This document shows positions 42,368 through 51,210 of a DNA stretch of 64,000 nucleotides, piece after piece. This DNA comes from an uncultured Lachnospiraceae bacterium (GTDB lineage Bacteria > Bacillota > Clostridia > Lachnospirales > Lachnospiraceae). The DNA lies in the NCBI GenBank assembly GCA_900316805.1, contig ONEJ01000103.1, positions 1 to 64,000 of the forward strand, written 5' to 3'. Every line of letters begins with the position of its first letter. Within the stretch, counting starts at the first letter, position 1. The notes beneath the pieces were generated by a model. It made no database searches and was not told the DNA's origin. It worked only from the letters and a program-made list of their open reading frames with translations. Made by a program: the position numbers and the translations under genes.

Positions 42368-42880
42368 GTGAGCAAACCACTTATTATCTCATTGATCATT
42401 CTGGCAGTTCTGATTGCCATCATGATCGTACTGTACTTTGTTGGAAAGAAAGCACAGAAGAAGAAAGAAGAACAGGACGAGCAGCTTGCCGCTGCTGCCC
42501 AGACAGTCACCATGCTGATCATTGACAAAAAGCGAATGCGGCTTAAGGATGCCGGTCTTCCGGCTCAGGTTGTTGAGCAGACACCGAAGCTGATGCGCCG
42601 TTCCAAACTCCCCATCGTCAAGGCCAAGATTGGACCGAGAGTCATGTCCATGATCGCCGATGAGCAGATCTTCGATGACATCCCGGTAAAGAAGGAAGTC
42701 AAGGCAACCGTCAGCGGACTGTACATCACATCCGTCCGCGGACTTAGAGGACCATTGGAGAAGCCCCAGCAAAAGAAAAAGGGCTTCCGCGCCAAGCTAC
42801 AGGCCAAGTACAACGAGGCCAGCGCCCAGCTTCAGGCAGAGAAATCCCAAGCGGACAAGTCCTCAAAGAAAAAGAAATAG
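42368..42880 (+). CDS. Membrane-anchored hypothetical protein
   Basis: A 170-residue protein with one N-terminal membrane helix (about residues 4-24) and a highly basic, partly helical cytoplasmic portion (KKAQKKKEEQDEQ, KKKGFRAKLQAKYNEASAQL) ending in lysines. I know it only as a conserved Lachnospiraceae hypothetical. A central segment (SKLPIVKAKIGPRVMSMIAD) looks structured. The start is GTG 42368, with AGGAGG nine bases upstream and a good promoter. It is one of few plus-strand genes here. Confidence 0.75.
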   Translation: MSKPLIISLIILAVLIAIMIVLYFVGKKAQKKKEEQDEQLAAAAQTVTMLIIDKKRMRLKDAGLPAQVVEQTPKLMRRSKLPIVKAKIGPRVMSMIADEQIFDDIPVKKEVKATVSGLYITSVRGLRGPLEKPQQKKKGFRAKLQAKYNEASAQLQAEKSQADKSSKKKK

Positions 42881-42892
42881 ACATGGCACACA

Positions 42893-42923
42893 AAAAGCTG
42901 TCGCTTCAAGCGGCAGCTTTTTT
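42893..42923. terminator. Bidirectional terminator between convergent genes
   Basis: AGCTGTCGCT and AGCGGCAGCT form the stem around TCA (one wobble), with five A before and six T after. It serves both the 42368 gene and the DUF1934 gene. Confidence 0.92.
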
Positions 42924-42937
42924 ATCTTTCACACGCC

Positions 42938-43384
42938 TTACATCAAATGAAATTCCCCTTCTCCCCGGGAACGGGCCTTCATTCGGATCCGGCAATTGGC
43001 AAGGTGTTCATTGTTGACCTCCAGAGCATACTCCACATACGCGCTGATCTCGTCCGGTGTCTGTGTGACATCCACCCGGTAGGCGTCAATTCCGATCAGT
43101 AGACTTCCAAAGGGTGTATTATAATAAGTCACATTTTTCTTATTTTTCTCAAAAATCATGTGAACGTTCACAACGCCCTTTTTGGTGACCTCCATATAAT
43201 CGTCACTGACCTTTATGATATTTTTGGTAATCTCCTGCTTTCCCTCTTCCGCTTCCTCATACAGGAAATAATGCTTTCCATTTCGAAAATAGTATTCTCC
43301 CGGAGAGATCATCTCCACGGTATCCTGCTGACTGTCCTCCGTAATCTGGAGTCCCCGGATCGAAAGTAAAATATCTTTTGTCAT
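42938..43384 (-). CDS. DUF1934 protein (YwiB-like)
   Basis: A 148-residue cytoplasmic protein predicted to be a beta-barrel of the calycin-like DUF1934 family. Typical features are LLSIRGLQ at the start, DTVEMISPGEYYFRNGKHYFLYEE, NNVTYYNTPFGSL-like segment (KNVTYYNTPFGSLLIGIDA) and YALEVNNEHLANCRIRM. Function unknown. AGAGGAA lies upstream of the ATG. It ends at a shared terminator. Confidence 0.85.
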   Translation of the reverse strand: MTKDILLSIRGLQITEDSQQDTVEMISPGEYYFRNGKHYFLYEEAEEGKQEITKNIIKVSDDYMEVTKKGVVNVHMIFEKNKKNVTYYNTPFGSLLIGIDAYRVDVTQTPDEISAYVEYALEVNNEHLANCRIRMKARSRGEGEFHLM

Positions 43385-43469
43385 TTTCTTATTCCTCTAT
43401 CTTTTCATTTACCAAAGATGTGTGTCATCCTCTTCCATGATTTGTCGTGTACACATTATGATACCTGTT

Positions 43470-44135
43470 TTACCAGAAATATTCAAGGAATTTACAACGA
43501 ATCTTCATATTGCCGGAATCAAAGACATCCTGATATTCTTCCTGGGTCAGCACCTGCCGCAGCTTTTCGTCAGTCTTTTCATCTACGATCTCATAGACGC
43601 TCCCCTGAAAACACATGTTAGGATAGAGCACGCACCACCAGTTGTGGCCCTCCCCCTTTCCCAATGACACCTGCAGCGCCTCATAATTTCCTGCCGGAAA
43701 GGTATAATTACCATAGGTCTTCACCGGGAAATCCACCCTGGCAAGCCTTGCACTGGCCCCATAGGAAAATCCATTTTCCTCCAGAGTCCGCTCCGCTGTC
43801 GCCACGATTTCCTCCATGTTTTCCTCTACGATCCGCTCTGTGTCAGACAGTCCCTTGGCTGCCGCCAGCTTCGGCTCCAGCATCTGCCCTACCGCATCCC
43901 TTACCCTTTTCTTCACATTCTGATCCACGTCACTGTCGCTGTTGGCAAGAATATGAAACCGTAGGATCTTTTGGGCAATCCGGGGCTGAAGGGGATCATT
44001 ATTTTTTTGCTGCCTATGCATGCCAAAGGCCGTTGCCGCCACCAACACGAAGACCGTAAGAATAACAATGATTTTTCCAGTTGAATTTCCGTTTTCTTTT
44101 AATTTCTGAATCAACTTTGATGTTATGTATGCCAT
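43470..44135 (-). CDS. spoIIR: Stage II sporulation protein R
   Basis: Secreted signal from the forespore that activates the SpoIIGA protease and so sigma-E in the mother cell. The 221-residue protein has one N-terminal membrane anchor (about 22-40) and the family core LRFHILANSDSDVDQNVKKRVRD, then VDFPVKTYGNYTFPAGNYEALQVSLGKGEG-type region and GHNWWCVLYPNMCF. The ATG has AGGAG nine bases upstream. A weak sigma-F-like promoter (GAATA, GGGAATGCT) lies about 45 bases upstream, which would fit its known control. Confidence 0.92.
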   Translation of the reverse strand: MAYITSKLIQKLKENGNSTGKIIVILTVFVLVAATAFGMHRQQKNNDPLQPRIAQKILRFHILANSDSDVDQNVKKRVRDAVGQMLEPKLAAAKGLSDTERIVEENMEEIVATAERTLEENGFSYGASARLARVDFPVKTYGNYTFPAGNYEALQVSLGKGEGHNWWCVLYPNMCFQGSVYEIVDEKTDEKLRQVLTQEEYQDVFDSGNMKIRCKFLEYFW

Positions 44136-44218
44136 TTTGATACGCTCCTGTTTTATTTGATAGTAGGAGCATTCCCTGTTTGATCTGGTTTATTCATTTT
44201 TCTTCTCACAGTTCCATA

Positions 44219-44252
44219 TGGACGGTAGCAGAACTTTTTTCCTATACGCCCA
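44219..44252 (+). repeat. Dispersed palindromic repeat, family C
   Basis: A 34-base unit TGGACGG to ATACGCCCA with AGCAGAACTTTTTT between. It is the same family as 17787-17822 and 60102-60136. It lies between gerKC and spoIIR. Confidence 0.6.
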
Positions 44253-44271
44253 GGAAAAATTTTCGGTTCAT

Positions 44272-44309
44272 AAAAACCCCCTCCAAGCGCCCATTTCTGA
44301 CCTTGGAGG
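44272..44309 (-). terminator. Terminator of the gerK operon
   Basis: On the minus strand CCTCCAAG and CTTGGAGG (8 bases, perfect) are followed by GGG and five T, about 70 bases after the gerKC stop. Confidence 0.8.
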
Positions 44310-44377
44310 CGTTTCCGTGGCATCAGGCTTTGGGCGCATAGAGTAAAAGTCTCTGGAAATGCCAACTCCCTCCTTAC

Positions 44378-45031
44378 TCACCGAAACTCCACCTCCACCG
44401 AACCCTCCAATACAATTGCCCCATCCACCACTGAAAGATACGGCAGTTCCACCGCTTCCCGCCGGTTCTTCCGCTCGTCCAGAAGCTTTCCCAGATTCTC
44501 AAGACAAATCTGGCGGTCTGACTCATGATTCTGCAAGAACTGCTCAAGATAAGTGCCCAGATCCTGAGGCAGGTTCTCTTCCGTTTCAAACAATGCGGAG
44601 ACATCCTCTGCCACGCACACGTAGGTATTGCGGGGGTAGAGTTCCGAATCAGCCAGCGTATCCAGCATATCGTAAAAAGCCGGCTCATCCTGCAAAAGCT
44701 TTTCGCCCAGCACCAGAACCTTCAGATGGCTGCAGTCTGCCTTCCGGCTCATCTGCCCCTCGTAGGACGCAAGACATTCCGCAAAAGAAATCCCCGTCGT
44801 CATGGGCACATTGACCTTTGCCTCCTCAAGATCCGTGTTGTCCTTCTGGCTGAGAGACGGAAACCCATAGGCAAACACAAACGTTCCATCCCTGTGGTCT
44901 ACCGCAGCCACCATCGGAAAATTACGTTCCTCCAGCTGCGTGGCACTGCAGCCGCAGAAAACACATGCACAAAACAGCATTCCCAAAAGAACTGCTGCAT
45001 GTAATGAAGTTGAAAATTGATCTGATTTCAC
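44378..45031 (-). CDS. Spore germination lipoprotein, GerKC-like (short)
   Basis: C subunit of a Ger-type germinant receptor. The signal peptide ends in the lipobox CVFCGC, then QLEERNFPMVAAVDHRDG, matching the N-terminal domain of GerAC/GerKC. At 217 residues it is much shorter than the usual roughly 370, so it lacks most of domains 2 and 3. The start is GTG 45031, with AAAGGGG seven bases upstream; a GTG at 45055 is a weaker choice. Third gene of gerKA-gerKB-gerKC. Confidence 0.8.
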   Translation of the reverse strand: MKSDQFSTSLHAAVLLGMLFCACVFCGCSATQLEERNFPMVAAVDHRDGTFVFAYGFPSLSQKDNTDLEEAKVNVPMTTGISFAECLASYEGQMSRKADCSHLKVLVLGEKLLQDEPAFYDMLDTLADSELYPRNTYVCVAEDVSALFETEENLPQDLGTYLEQFLQNHESDRQICLENLGKLLDERKNRREAVELPYLSVVDGAIVLEGSVEVEFR

Positions 45032-45104
45032 GCTGATTCCCCTTTCCTTTTCCACATCACATCCTGTCTCATTTTCAAAACATGTTTGGGATGTAAACCG
45101 AGAT

Positions 45105-46211
45105 TTATCTTCCCTTGGTACTTCCCGCCGGTTTCCCCCACGCAGGCACTGCTGCCGGAAGAATTACCATAAAGGGCATGGCAAACCATCTCATATAGTT
45201 GGTGAAAAAGGCTTTACTGCCTTCCAGCCGAAAAAGCATCGCCGCAGCATACACCAGTAGAAGAACCGCAACAAAGCCGGCTCCCCGGGTTCCCCGGGCT
45301 CTACAGCCAAACAGCTTCTGCAAAAACAGTTTCCCATAAAATAAAAAGACATTCACCAGTGCAAACAAAGTAAAAAACCACATGCCGATCATAAAGGCAT
45401 CAAACCTCTTCAGAAAGCTCCCCCGAAGTTCAATGCTGCTCATCAGTGTTATTGCCGGATACTCCATGGAGGCAAGAGACGCCGTTCCAAACTTTCCCAC
45501 CAGAATCACATAGAGAATCGCCATGACCCCCAGGGCAAACCACAGGGCAGCAAACACCGAAGCCACCATTTTTTTCCTCTTCTCCTTCCCAACATAAGCC
45601 GGGAAAAAAAGCACAAGAAACAGCGGCATCAGGCAAAAAAGCACCAGCAGACTCCCCTTTCCCACAGCGGACAGGGAAGAGGTAAAAACCGGCGTCAGAT
45701 TGGAAAGCCCCACATCCCGCAAGGCCAGAAGCAGCATAAGAAAAAGCGGCACAAAAAGGATCCAGAACAAAACCTCATACACTCTCGCCCGACTCTCCAC
45801 GCCGCCGTAAACAGCGTAGGCCGCCACCAGCAGAATCAGAGCAAGGATCAGGCTGTAATGTTCCCCCGCAACCAGTCCAATCTTCATTACATCTGCAAAA
45901 ATATATGCCCCATACCCCGCCACCAGAATACAGTGTAACGTCAAAAGAAACAGGATGCTTTTTGTCAGCCACCGGGGAAGGGAATACTGCATAAATGTGA
46001 GAAAATCCGTATCCATCCCCTTTATCACCTTTCCAATGTAGAAAAGATACAGGCTTGCAATTCCCCCTCCAAGGGCAATACAAAGCAGTCCATCCACTCC
46101 TGTCAAAGCCGCCAGCCTGGCAGGCAGCACCAACGTACTTCCCCCAACAAAATCAAACACAAACAGTCGAAACACCTGCCGGATTGAAATCTGATCATTA
46201 TCCGAAAACAT
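45105..46211 (-). CDS. Spore germination permease-like subunit, GerKB/GerAB family
   Basis: B subunit of the germinant receptor, an APC-superfamily membrane protein that binds the germinant. The 368-residue protein has ten predicted helices. It opens MFSDNDQISIRQVFRLFVFD, typical of this family, with GGIASLYLFYIGK and a C-terminal block of helices. The start is ATG 46211, with GGGAGG ten bases upstream. It lies 60 bases downstream of gerKA. The germinant cannot be read from sequence. Confidence 0.9.
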   Translation of the reverse strand: MFSDNDQISIRQVFRLFVFDFVGGSTLVLPARLAALTGVDGLLCIALGGGIASLYLFYIGKVIKGMDTDFLTFMQYSLPRWLTKSILFLLTLHCILVAGYGAYIFADVMKIGLVAGEHYSLILALILLVAAYAVYGGVESRARVYEVLFWILFVPLFLMLLLALRDVGLSNLTPVFTSSLSAVGKGSLLVLFCLMPLFLVLFFPAYVGKEKRKKMVASVFAALWFALGVMAILYVILVGKFGTASLASMEYPAITLMSSIELRGSFLKRFDAFMIGMWFFTLFALVNVFLFYGKLFLQKLFGCRARGTRGAGFVAVLLLVYAAAMLFRLEGSKAFFTNYMRWFAMPFMVILPAAVPAWGKPAGSTKGR

Positions 46212-46271
46212 TCGCCTTTCACCTCCCAAGCATATCATTAAGTCCCACGCAATTGCATCCCAAGGGGATTC

Positions 46272-47762
46272 TCATTTCCCGGGCTTCACACGTTTCAACC
46301 GCACCCGCTGATTGCTGTTGGCATAGATGGGACGCCTTCGCATCCAGCGCATGGGGGCCCGCCAGATGGAATCCCTCTCGTCCTCATAGTCAGACAGATC
46401 CGCTCCCACAAAGGGCATAAGATACGGAATTCCAAAGCTTTCCAGCCGCGACAGATGGATCAGTATGGTAAACAACCCCAGCAGGAAACCAAAATAGCCG
46501 AGCCATGCCGCCATCAGGATCATATAGAACTTCAGCAGCCGGAAGGCAAAGGCAAACTCTTCATTGGGAATGGAAAAGGAGCACAACGCTGTAAAGGCAA
46601 CCACGATTACCACAATAGGGCTTACCAGGTTGGCATCCACCGCCGCCTGTCCGATAATGAGCCCTCCCACGATTCCAATGGTATTTCCCATGGCTCCCGG
46701 CAGCCGAACCCCCGCCTCCCGCAGCAGCTCGAAGGACAATTCCATAAGGATCACCTCCAGCGCCGCCGGAAAAGGCACACCGATTCTGGCCTCCCAGAAG
46801 GAAAGTAAAAGCGGTGTAGGCAGAATCTGTGTGTGAAAAATTGTTACCGCCAGATACAACCCCGGCAGTGCCATAGAGAAAAAAGCCGCCAGATACCGCA
46901 GGATTCTGGCAAAGGTCGCCACCCCGAACCGGTTGTAATAGTCATCACTGGTCTTTAAGAAAGAATTAAAATCTGTTGGCAGAATAAGAGCAGATGGCGA
47001 ATTGTCGCAAAGCAGCACCACCCGCCCTTCCAGAATCGCAAAGGCTGCCCGGTCCGGGCGCTGGGTTGTCTGAAACTGTGGAAAAGGCGAATACCACTTT
47101 TTCTCTGCCAGCTGCTCAATAATTCCGCTGTCTAAAACCCCGTCAATCTCATAGTACTCCAGCCTTTGTTTGATCTCTTCAATGACCGACGGATAGGCCA
47201 GATCCTCCATATAGACGAGATCCACCGAGGTGTGGGAGCGGAGTCCCTCCTTCACCTCCTGCACCTTTACCCGGGTTGAACGGATCCGCTTCCGGATCAG
47301 AGCCGTGTTGGTCTTGATGGAATCGGTAAAGCCTTCCTTGGAGCCCCGGATCACCTTCTCGGAATCCGGCTCCTTCACCGGCATTCCCGGATAACCCTTA
47401 TCTGCAATTTTCAGGGCATGATCAAATCCATCTACAAAGAGAACCGCATCCCCCGTCAACATTCCCTGAGCCGCATCCTCCACATAATCATAGGGCGTCA
47501 CGTCCGAGATTCCCATAGCGTTATCAGAAAGTACCTGATTGATTTCACTTTCATCCACCTCTCCCAGTGCTGCAAGAAGCCGCCCCAGAGCTGTATTTTC
47601 CACCAGCATATTGCTGACCGCCACCTCAATATAGGCAAGAAAACATTTTCTCTTGCCGATCAGCATGGTGCGCATCTTGATATCATCACAATTCTTGAAA
47701 AGTGCCTGATACGCCCTGATATTCTCATCTATATGATTTGAGATTTTTGTTTTCTCCTCCAT
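46272..47762 (-). CDS. Spore germination protein, GerKA/GerAA family
   Basis: A subunit of the germinant receptor. The 496-residue protein has a large soluble N-terminal domain (1 to about 290) and four or five membrane helices after it. Family stretches: LLAALGEVDESEI, GMLTGDAVLFVDG, KNRVK-like RKRIRSTRVKVQEVKEGLRS, and FWEARIGVPFPAALEVILME followed by LREAGVRLPGAMGNTIGIVGG. The start is ATG 47762, with AGGAAGG upstream. A sigma-G-type promoter lies at 47810-47839. It could also be called GerA-type; no nearby data decide the ligand. Confidence 0.92.
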   Translation of the reverse strand: MEEKTKISNHIDENIRAYQALFKNCDDIKMRTMLIGKRKCFLAYIEVAVSNMLVENTALGRLLAALGEVDESEINQVLSDNAMGISDVTPYDYVEDAAQGMLTGDAVLFVDGFDHALKIADKGYPGMPVKEPDSEKVIRGSKEGFTDSIKTNTALIRKRIRSTRVKVQEVKEGLRSHTSVDLVYMEDLAYPSVIEEIKQRLEYYEIDGVLDSGIIEQLAEKKWYSPFPQFQTTQRPDRAAFAILEGRVVLLCDNSPSALILPTDFNSFLKTSDDYYNRFGVATFARILRYLAAFFSMALPGLYLAVTIFHTQILPTPLLLSFWEARIGVPFPAALEVILMELSFELLREAGVRLPGAMGNTIGIVGGLIIGQAAVDANLVSPIVVIVVAFTALCSFSIPNEEFAFAFRLLKFYMILMAAWLGYFGFLLGLFTILIHLSRLESFGIPYLMPFVGADLSDYEDERDSIWRAPMRWMRRRPIYANSNQRVRLKRVKPGK

Positions 47763-47783
47763 AGCATTCCTTCCTAATTCAAT

Positions 47784-47807
47784 AAAAAAAGACAGGTAAA
47801 TCCTGTC
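47784..47807 (-). terminator. Terminator of the ispE-gntR operon, beside the gerKA promoter
   Basis: On the minus strand GACAGG-ATTTA-CCTGTC is followed by seven T. It would stop read-through from the GntR gene into gerKA. The sigma-G start site for gerKA falls at its 5' edge, so the spore transcript would carry at most part of the stem. Confidence 0.8.
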
Positions 47808-47809
47808 CT

Positions 47810-47839
47810 TAAGATGTCCCATATAGAAAAAAATATACC
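47810..47839 (-). promoter_or_regulatory. Sigma-G promoter of the gerK operon
   Basis: On the minus strand -35 GGTATA (47834-47839) and -10 CATCTTA (47810-47816) are 17 bases apart, matching GNATA and CATNNTA. Germinant receptor operons are known sigma-G targets. Confidence 0.75.
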
Positions 47840-47868
47840 TGCCTCCCCGATACACAAAAAACAGGTAC

Positions 47869-47912
47869 GGGAAACACACGTTCCGGCGAAGCTCCTTTGT
47901 ATTTCCCATGCC
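47869..47912 (+). repeat. Dispersed palindromic repeat, family B, copy 2
   Basis: A 44-base unit, GGGAAACACACG to TTGTATTTCCCATGCC, matching 1404-1447 in length and most bases. Here it is additionally bracketed by GGTAC and GTACC. It lies between the GntR stop and the sigma-G promoter. Confidence 0.7.
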
Positions 47913-47920
47913 TAGTACCC

Positions 47921-48601
47921 TTACCCCTGCTCCTGTCTCTGGATCAAATCCTTCACCGCCGTGGCCTGGTTTCTCACATGCTCCTGCATGGCAAGGGTCG
48001 CCAACTGCTTGTCATGCCTTCTGAGTCCCTCCACAATGGCCTCGTGCTCCGCGATCAGAGTCGGATAATTCTTCGGGTTCTTGATATACTCCACCCTGTA
48101 ACGATAGACCTGCTCCCGGAGGTTGCTCAATATCGTAACCAGCTTCACATTCCCCGTAGCCTCGTAAATGACGTCATGGAAATTCACATCGGCATGGGCG
48201 ATCTTCTTTACATCGCCTGTCTTGGTACTCTGCTCAAACTGCTCCTTCACATCCGTCAGATGCTTCAGCTGCTCATCGGTAATTTTGTCACAGGCGATAC
48301 GAACCGCCAGATCATCCAGTGCCTCCCGGATTTCAAGGGCATCCTCCATATCCTTCAGGGTCATGCCTGCCACCTCTGCCCCTTTTCTTGGCATGGTCAC
48401 CGCAAGTCCCTCCTGCTCCAGCATCCGGATAGCCTCCCGGATGGGGGTACGGCTCACCCCAAGCTTTGCGGCAAGCTGCAGCTCCATCAGCCGCTCCCCC
48501 GGTCTAAGGTCACCTCTTAAAATAGCCTCCCGGAGAGTATTAAATACCACATCCCGAAGGGGCAGATATGCATCCATGTTTAAAGTCAAATCATCAGTCA
48601 T
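47921..48601 (-). CDS. GntR-family transcriptional regulator (FadR subfamily)
   Basis: A 226-residue repressor or activator. The N-terminal winged helix (about 13-80) has LREAILRGDLRPGERLMELQ and LGVSRTPIREAIRMLEQEGL. The C-terminal FCD domain (about 88-215) is all-alpha, with candidate metal-binding residues in HADVNFHDVIYEATGN and HEAIVEGLRRHD. Its start overlaps the ispE stop by eight bases, so it is co-translated with ispE. The ligand is unknown and the pairing with ispE gives no obvious clue. Confidence 0.9.
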   Translation of the reverse strand: MTDDLTLNMDAYLPLRDVVFNTLREAILRGDLRPGERLMELQLAAKLGVSRTPIREAIRMLEQEGLAVTMPRKGAEVAGMTLKDMEDALEIREALDDLAVRIACDKITDEQLKHLTDVKEQFEQSTKTGDVKKIAHADVNFHDVIYEATGNVKLVTILSNLREQVYRYRVEYIKNPKNYPTLIAEHEAIVEGLRRHDKQLATLAMQEHVRNQATAVKDLIQRQEQG

Positions 48602-49487
48602 GTATACCTCCTCTTTTGCACCTGTTATTGTAAATCGACGTGAGATACACCTGTCTGGCCAGGCCGGCTTTCTTCATATCCTCCCGTGCCTGCCTTGCCG
48701 TTTCCTCGTCCCGAAACAGGCCGAATACAGTAGGCCCGCTGCCGCTCATCATGGCAGCCGCTGCCCCGGAGGCAAGCATACACTCCTTAATCTTATCAAT
48801 GATGGGGTAATTGGGAATTGTCACTGTTTCCAGAATATTCCCCATGTCCCGACACAGAGCGTCAAAATCCTGCTTTTCCAGATCCGAAAGAAGCGCATCG
48901 ATATCCGGATGAACCGTTGTCTCATCCAGCTTCAGGTTCTGGTATACAAATTTCGTGGACACCGAAATCGCCGGCTTGGCAATCAGCACGGGACACTTGA
49001 TCATGGGAGCAACCGGTTTCAGTTTCTCCCCGATCCCCTCTGCCAGTGCGGTTCCCCGCATGATACAGTAGGGCACATCTGCCCCGATCTTCACGCCCCG
49101 CTCCATCAGTTCCTTCTTGGATAAGCGAAGCCCAAACATCTGATTCATCCCATACAGCATGGCGGCGGCATCGGTACTTCCCCCGGCCATTCCGGCAGCC
49201 ACCGGAATCCGTTTTTCCAGCTGCACCAACACCCCTTCTTTGATGCCAAATTCATCCATCAGAAGCATTCCCGCCCGATAGACTAAATTGTTTTCATTCA
49301 CAGGGAGAAAAGAAAGATTCGTCCGTATCTGAATCCCCGGCGTGGTACGCTTCTTAAGAACCAGCTTATCATACAGATGCAATGTCTGCATGACCATACG
49401 AACTTCATGGTAACCATCCTCGCGGCGTCTTACCACATCCAGTCCCAGATTAATTTTTGCAAGTGCCTTCAGTGTTATCTCATCCAT
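48594..49487 (-). CDS. ispE: 4-diphosphocytidyl-2-C-methyl-D-erythritol kinase
   Basis: Fourth step of the MEP isoprenoid pathway. The 297-residue GHMP kinase begins with LKALAKINLGLDVVRRREDGYHEV, has the ATP loop PVAAGMAGGSTDAAAML (about residue 95), DVPYCIMRGTALAEGIGE, and the third motif MMSGSGPTVFGLF near residue 265. AGAGGAAG lies upstream of the ATG. It is transcribed with the GntR gene. Confidence 0.95.
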   Translation of the reverse strand: MDEITLKALAKINLGLDVVRRREDGYHEVRMVMQTLHLYDKLVLKKRTTPGIQIRTNLSFLPVNENNLVYRAGMLLMDEFGIKEGVLVQLEKRIPVAAGMAGGSTDAAAMLYGMNQMFGLRLSKKELMERGVKIGADVPYCIMRGTALAEGIGEKLKPVAPMIKCPVLIAKPAISVSTKFVYQNLKLDETTVHPDIDALLSDLEKQDFDALCRDMGNILETVTIPNYPIIDKIKECMLASGAAAAMMSGSGPTVFGLFRDEETARQAREDMKKAGLARQVYLTSIYNNRCKRGGIHD

Positions 49488-49574
49488 TGTCTCTTCCTCT
49501 GTATTTTGTATACATCAATTGTACCATACAAGAGACCATCCGTCAAATCACAGAACCGAAACAGGACTCTTCCC

Positions 49575-50390
49575 CTAGTTTTTGCACCTGCGTCCAAAAA
49601 TATAAGTAGAAAAATAAATGACAGAAGCAATGATCACGATCATGGGACCGGTGGCAACATTGGTATAGTAAGACAAAATAAGTCCAAGCACACCGGAAAA
49701 CAGGGAAAAAATCACGGAAAAAAGGTGATACTCCCGCATATTTACAGAAATATTCCGACTGGAGGCTGCCGGCAGGATCAGCAGTGCATTGATGATGAGA
49801 ATTCCCACCCATTTGATAGACAGCATCACAATTAACGCCACCAGAACAGCGAAAATATTGTCCATCAAGCGTACCGGAATCCGCTTGCTGCCAGCCAGCG
49901 CCCGGTGAATGCAGATTGCATTGAGCCAGTTAAAGCAGAGCAGCCAGAAAATAACAGTCACCACAAAAATTACCAGCAAATAGACGATTTCCCGGTTGGT
50001 AATGCTCAGTACATCACCCACCAGAAGTCCCGAGTACTTGCTGAAATTGCCTCCTCTGGACAAAATTGCCAGTCCGATAGCTACCGAGCAGGAAGAAAAA
50101 ACGGAGATGATGGTGTCGGTGGAAGCCGTACTCTTGCTTCCGATCCAGTTCAGCAGAAGGGCAAAAACCACCGCAAACAGCACCATGGACAAATTGGTAT
50201 CCGTCACGCCGAATACAACCCCCACCGCGATGCCTGTCAGGGCAGAATGTCCCAGTGCATCGGAAAAATATGCCATTTTCTTATTGACGATCATGGTTCC
50301 TAACAGCCCAAACAGCGGCGTAATAATAAGAATCCCAGCCAGCGCATTTCTCATAAAACCATAATCCAGCCAGGAGGTCCAGTTAATCAT
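49575..50390 (-). CDS. znuB: Metal ABC transporter permease (ZnuB-like)
   Basis: Membrane subunit of a zinc or manganese importer (ABC-3 family). The 271-residue protein has eight or nine helices and typical stretches LGTMIVNKKMAYFSDALGHSA-type (SDALGHSALTGIAVG), STDTIISVFSSCSVAIGLAIL and IKWVGILIINALLILPAA. The start is ATG 50390, overlapping the ATPase stop by eight bases. The znu name rests on family resemblance; manganese or iron is possible. Confidence 0.85.
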   Translation of the reverse strand: MINWTSWLDYGFMRNALAGILIITPLFGLLGTMIVNKKMAYFSDALGHSALTGIAVGVVFGVTDTNLSMVLFAVVFALLLNWIGSKSTASTDTIISVFSSCSVAIGLAILSRGGNFSKYSGLLVGDVLSITNREIVYLLVIFVVTVIFWLLCFNWLNAICIHRALAGSKRIPVRLMDNIFAVLVALIVMLSIKWVGILIINALLILPAASSRNISVNMREYHLFSVIFSLFSGVLGLILSYYTNVATGPMIVIIASVIYFSTYIFGRRCKN

Positions 50391-51156
50391 TGTCCCTCTC
50401 CTCTCTGATCCAGGAATCCTTATCTCCCACCGAAAAAACAGAAGCGAATTCCTTACTTTCAAATACTTCTCTGGGAGTTCCCTGCTTTAAGACCGTCTGA
50501 TCCAAAAGCACCACATGATCCGCATATTTCGCCACATACTCCAGATCATGGGAGATCAGTATGATGGCAAGATCATAATGCTTTTTCAGATAATCCATGG
50601 TCTTGTAGAAACGTTCCATACCATTTTGGTCGATGCCGGATACCGGTTCATCCAATAGCAGAAGGTTCGGTTCATCCATAATGGCAAGGGATAAAAGCAC
50701 CCGCTGCAGCTGCCCTCCGGAAAGATTGCACACCTGCCTGTCAATCAGCTCCTCTGCCTCAAAGATTCGAAGGCTTTCCCTGATTTTCTCATACAGCCTG
50801 CGGTTTTTCGGCAAAAATACCGGACAACGGGACTCGTAGCTTGCCAGAAGATCGTATACACTGACCGGTGTATTTTTCTCGATATTGACGCTCTGGGGGA
50901 CATAGCCGATCTTCAGCCTCTGCATTTTGCCATCCTTCGTATCCTTAAATTCGATACTGCCCGTGTGGGGAATATCGTCCAGCATGGCCCGGATCAGTGT
51001 GGATTTTCCGGCACCATTCTTTCCGATAATGGCATGAAAGGAGCCGCAGTGGACATGCAGGTTCACATCCTCCAACACCGTCTGCTCATTAAAGCGGACT
51101 CCCAGATGATTCACTTTGATACAATGAAATCCACAGGGAGAAATAATCTTTCTCAT
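50383..51156 (-). CDS. znuC: Metal ABC transporter ATP-binding protein (ZnuC-like)
   Basis: ATPase of the importer. The 257-residue protein has Walker A GKNGAGKST, Q-loop GYVPQSVNIEK, signature LSGGQLQRVLL, Walker B LLLLDEPVSGID and the switch histidine in ILISHDLEYV. The N-terminus carries about 15 extra residues before the ABC fold (HCIKVNHLGVRF). AAGGAG lies upstream of the ATG. It stands between the binding protein and the permease. Confidence 0.9.
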   Translation of the reverse strand: MRKIISPCGFHCIKVNHLGVRFNEQTVLEDVNLHVHCGSFHAIIGKNGAGKSTLIRAMLDDIPHTGSIEFKDTKDGKMQRLKIGYVPQSVNIEKNTPVSVYDLLASYESRCPVFLPKNRRLYEKIRESLRIFEAEELIDRQVCNLSGGQLQRVLLSLAIMDEPNLLLLDEPVSGIDQNGMERFYKTMDYLKKHYDLAIILISHDLEYVAKYADHVVLLDQTVLKQGTPREVFESKEFASVFSVGDKDSWIREERDND

Positions 51157-51210
51157 CCTCGCACTCCTTCTTTTAAGACTCTGTCCTATGCAAAGCGCTT
51201 CCTACAAGCT

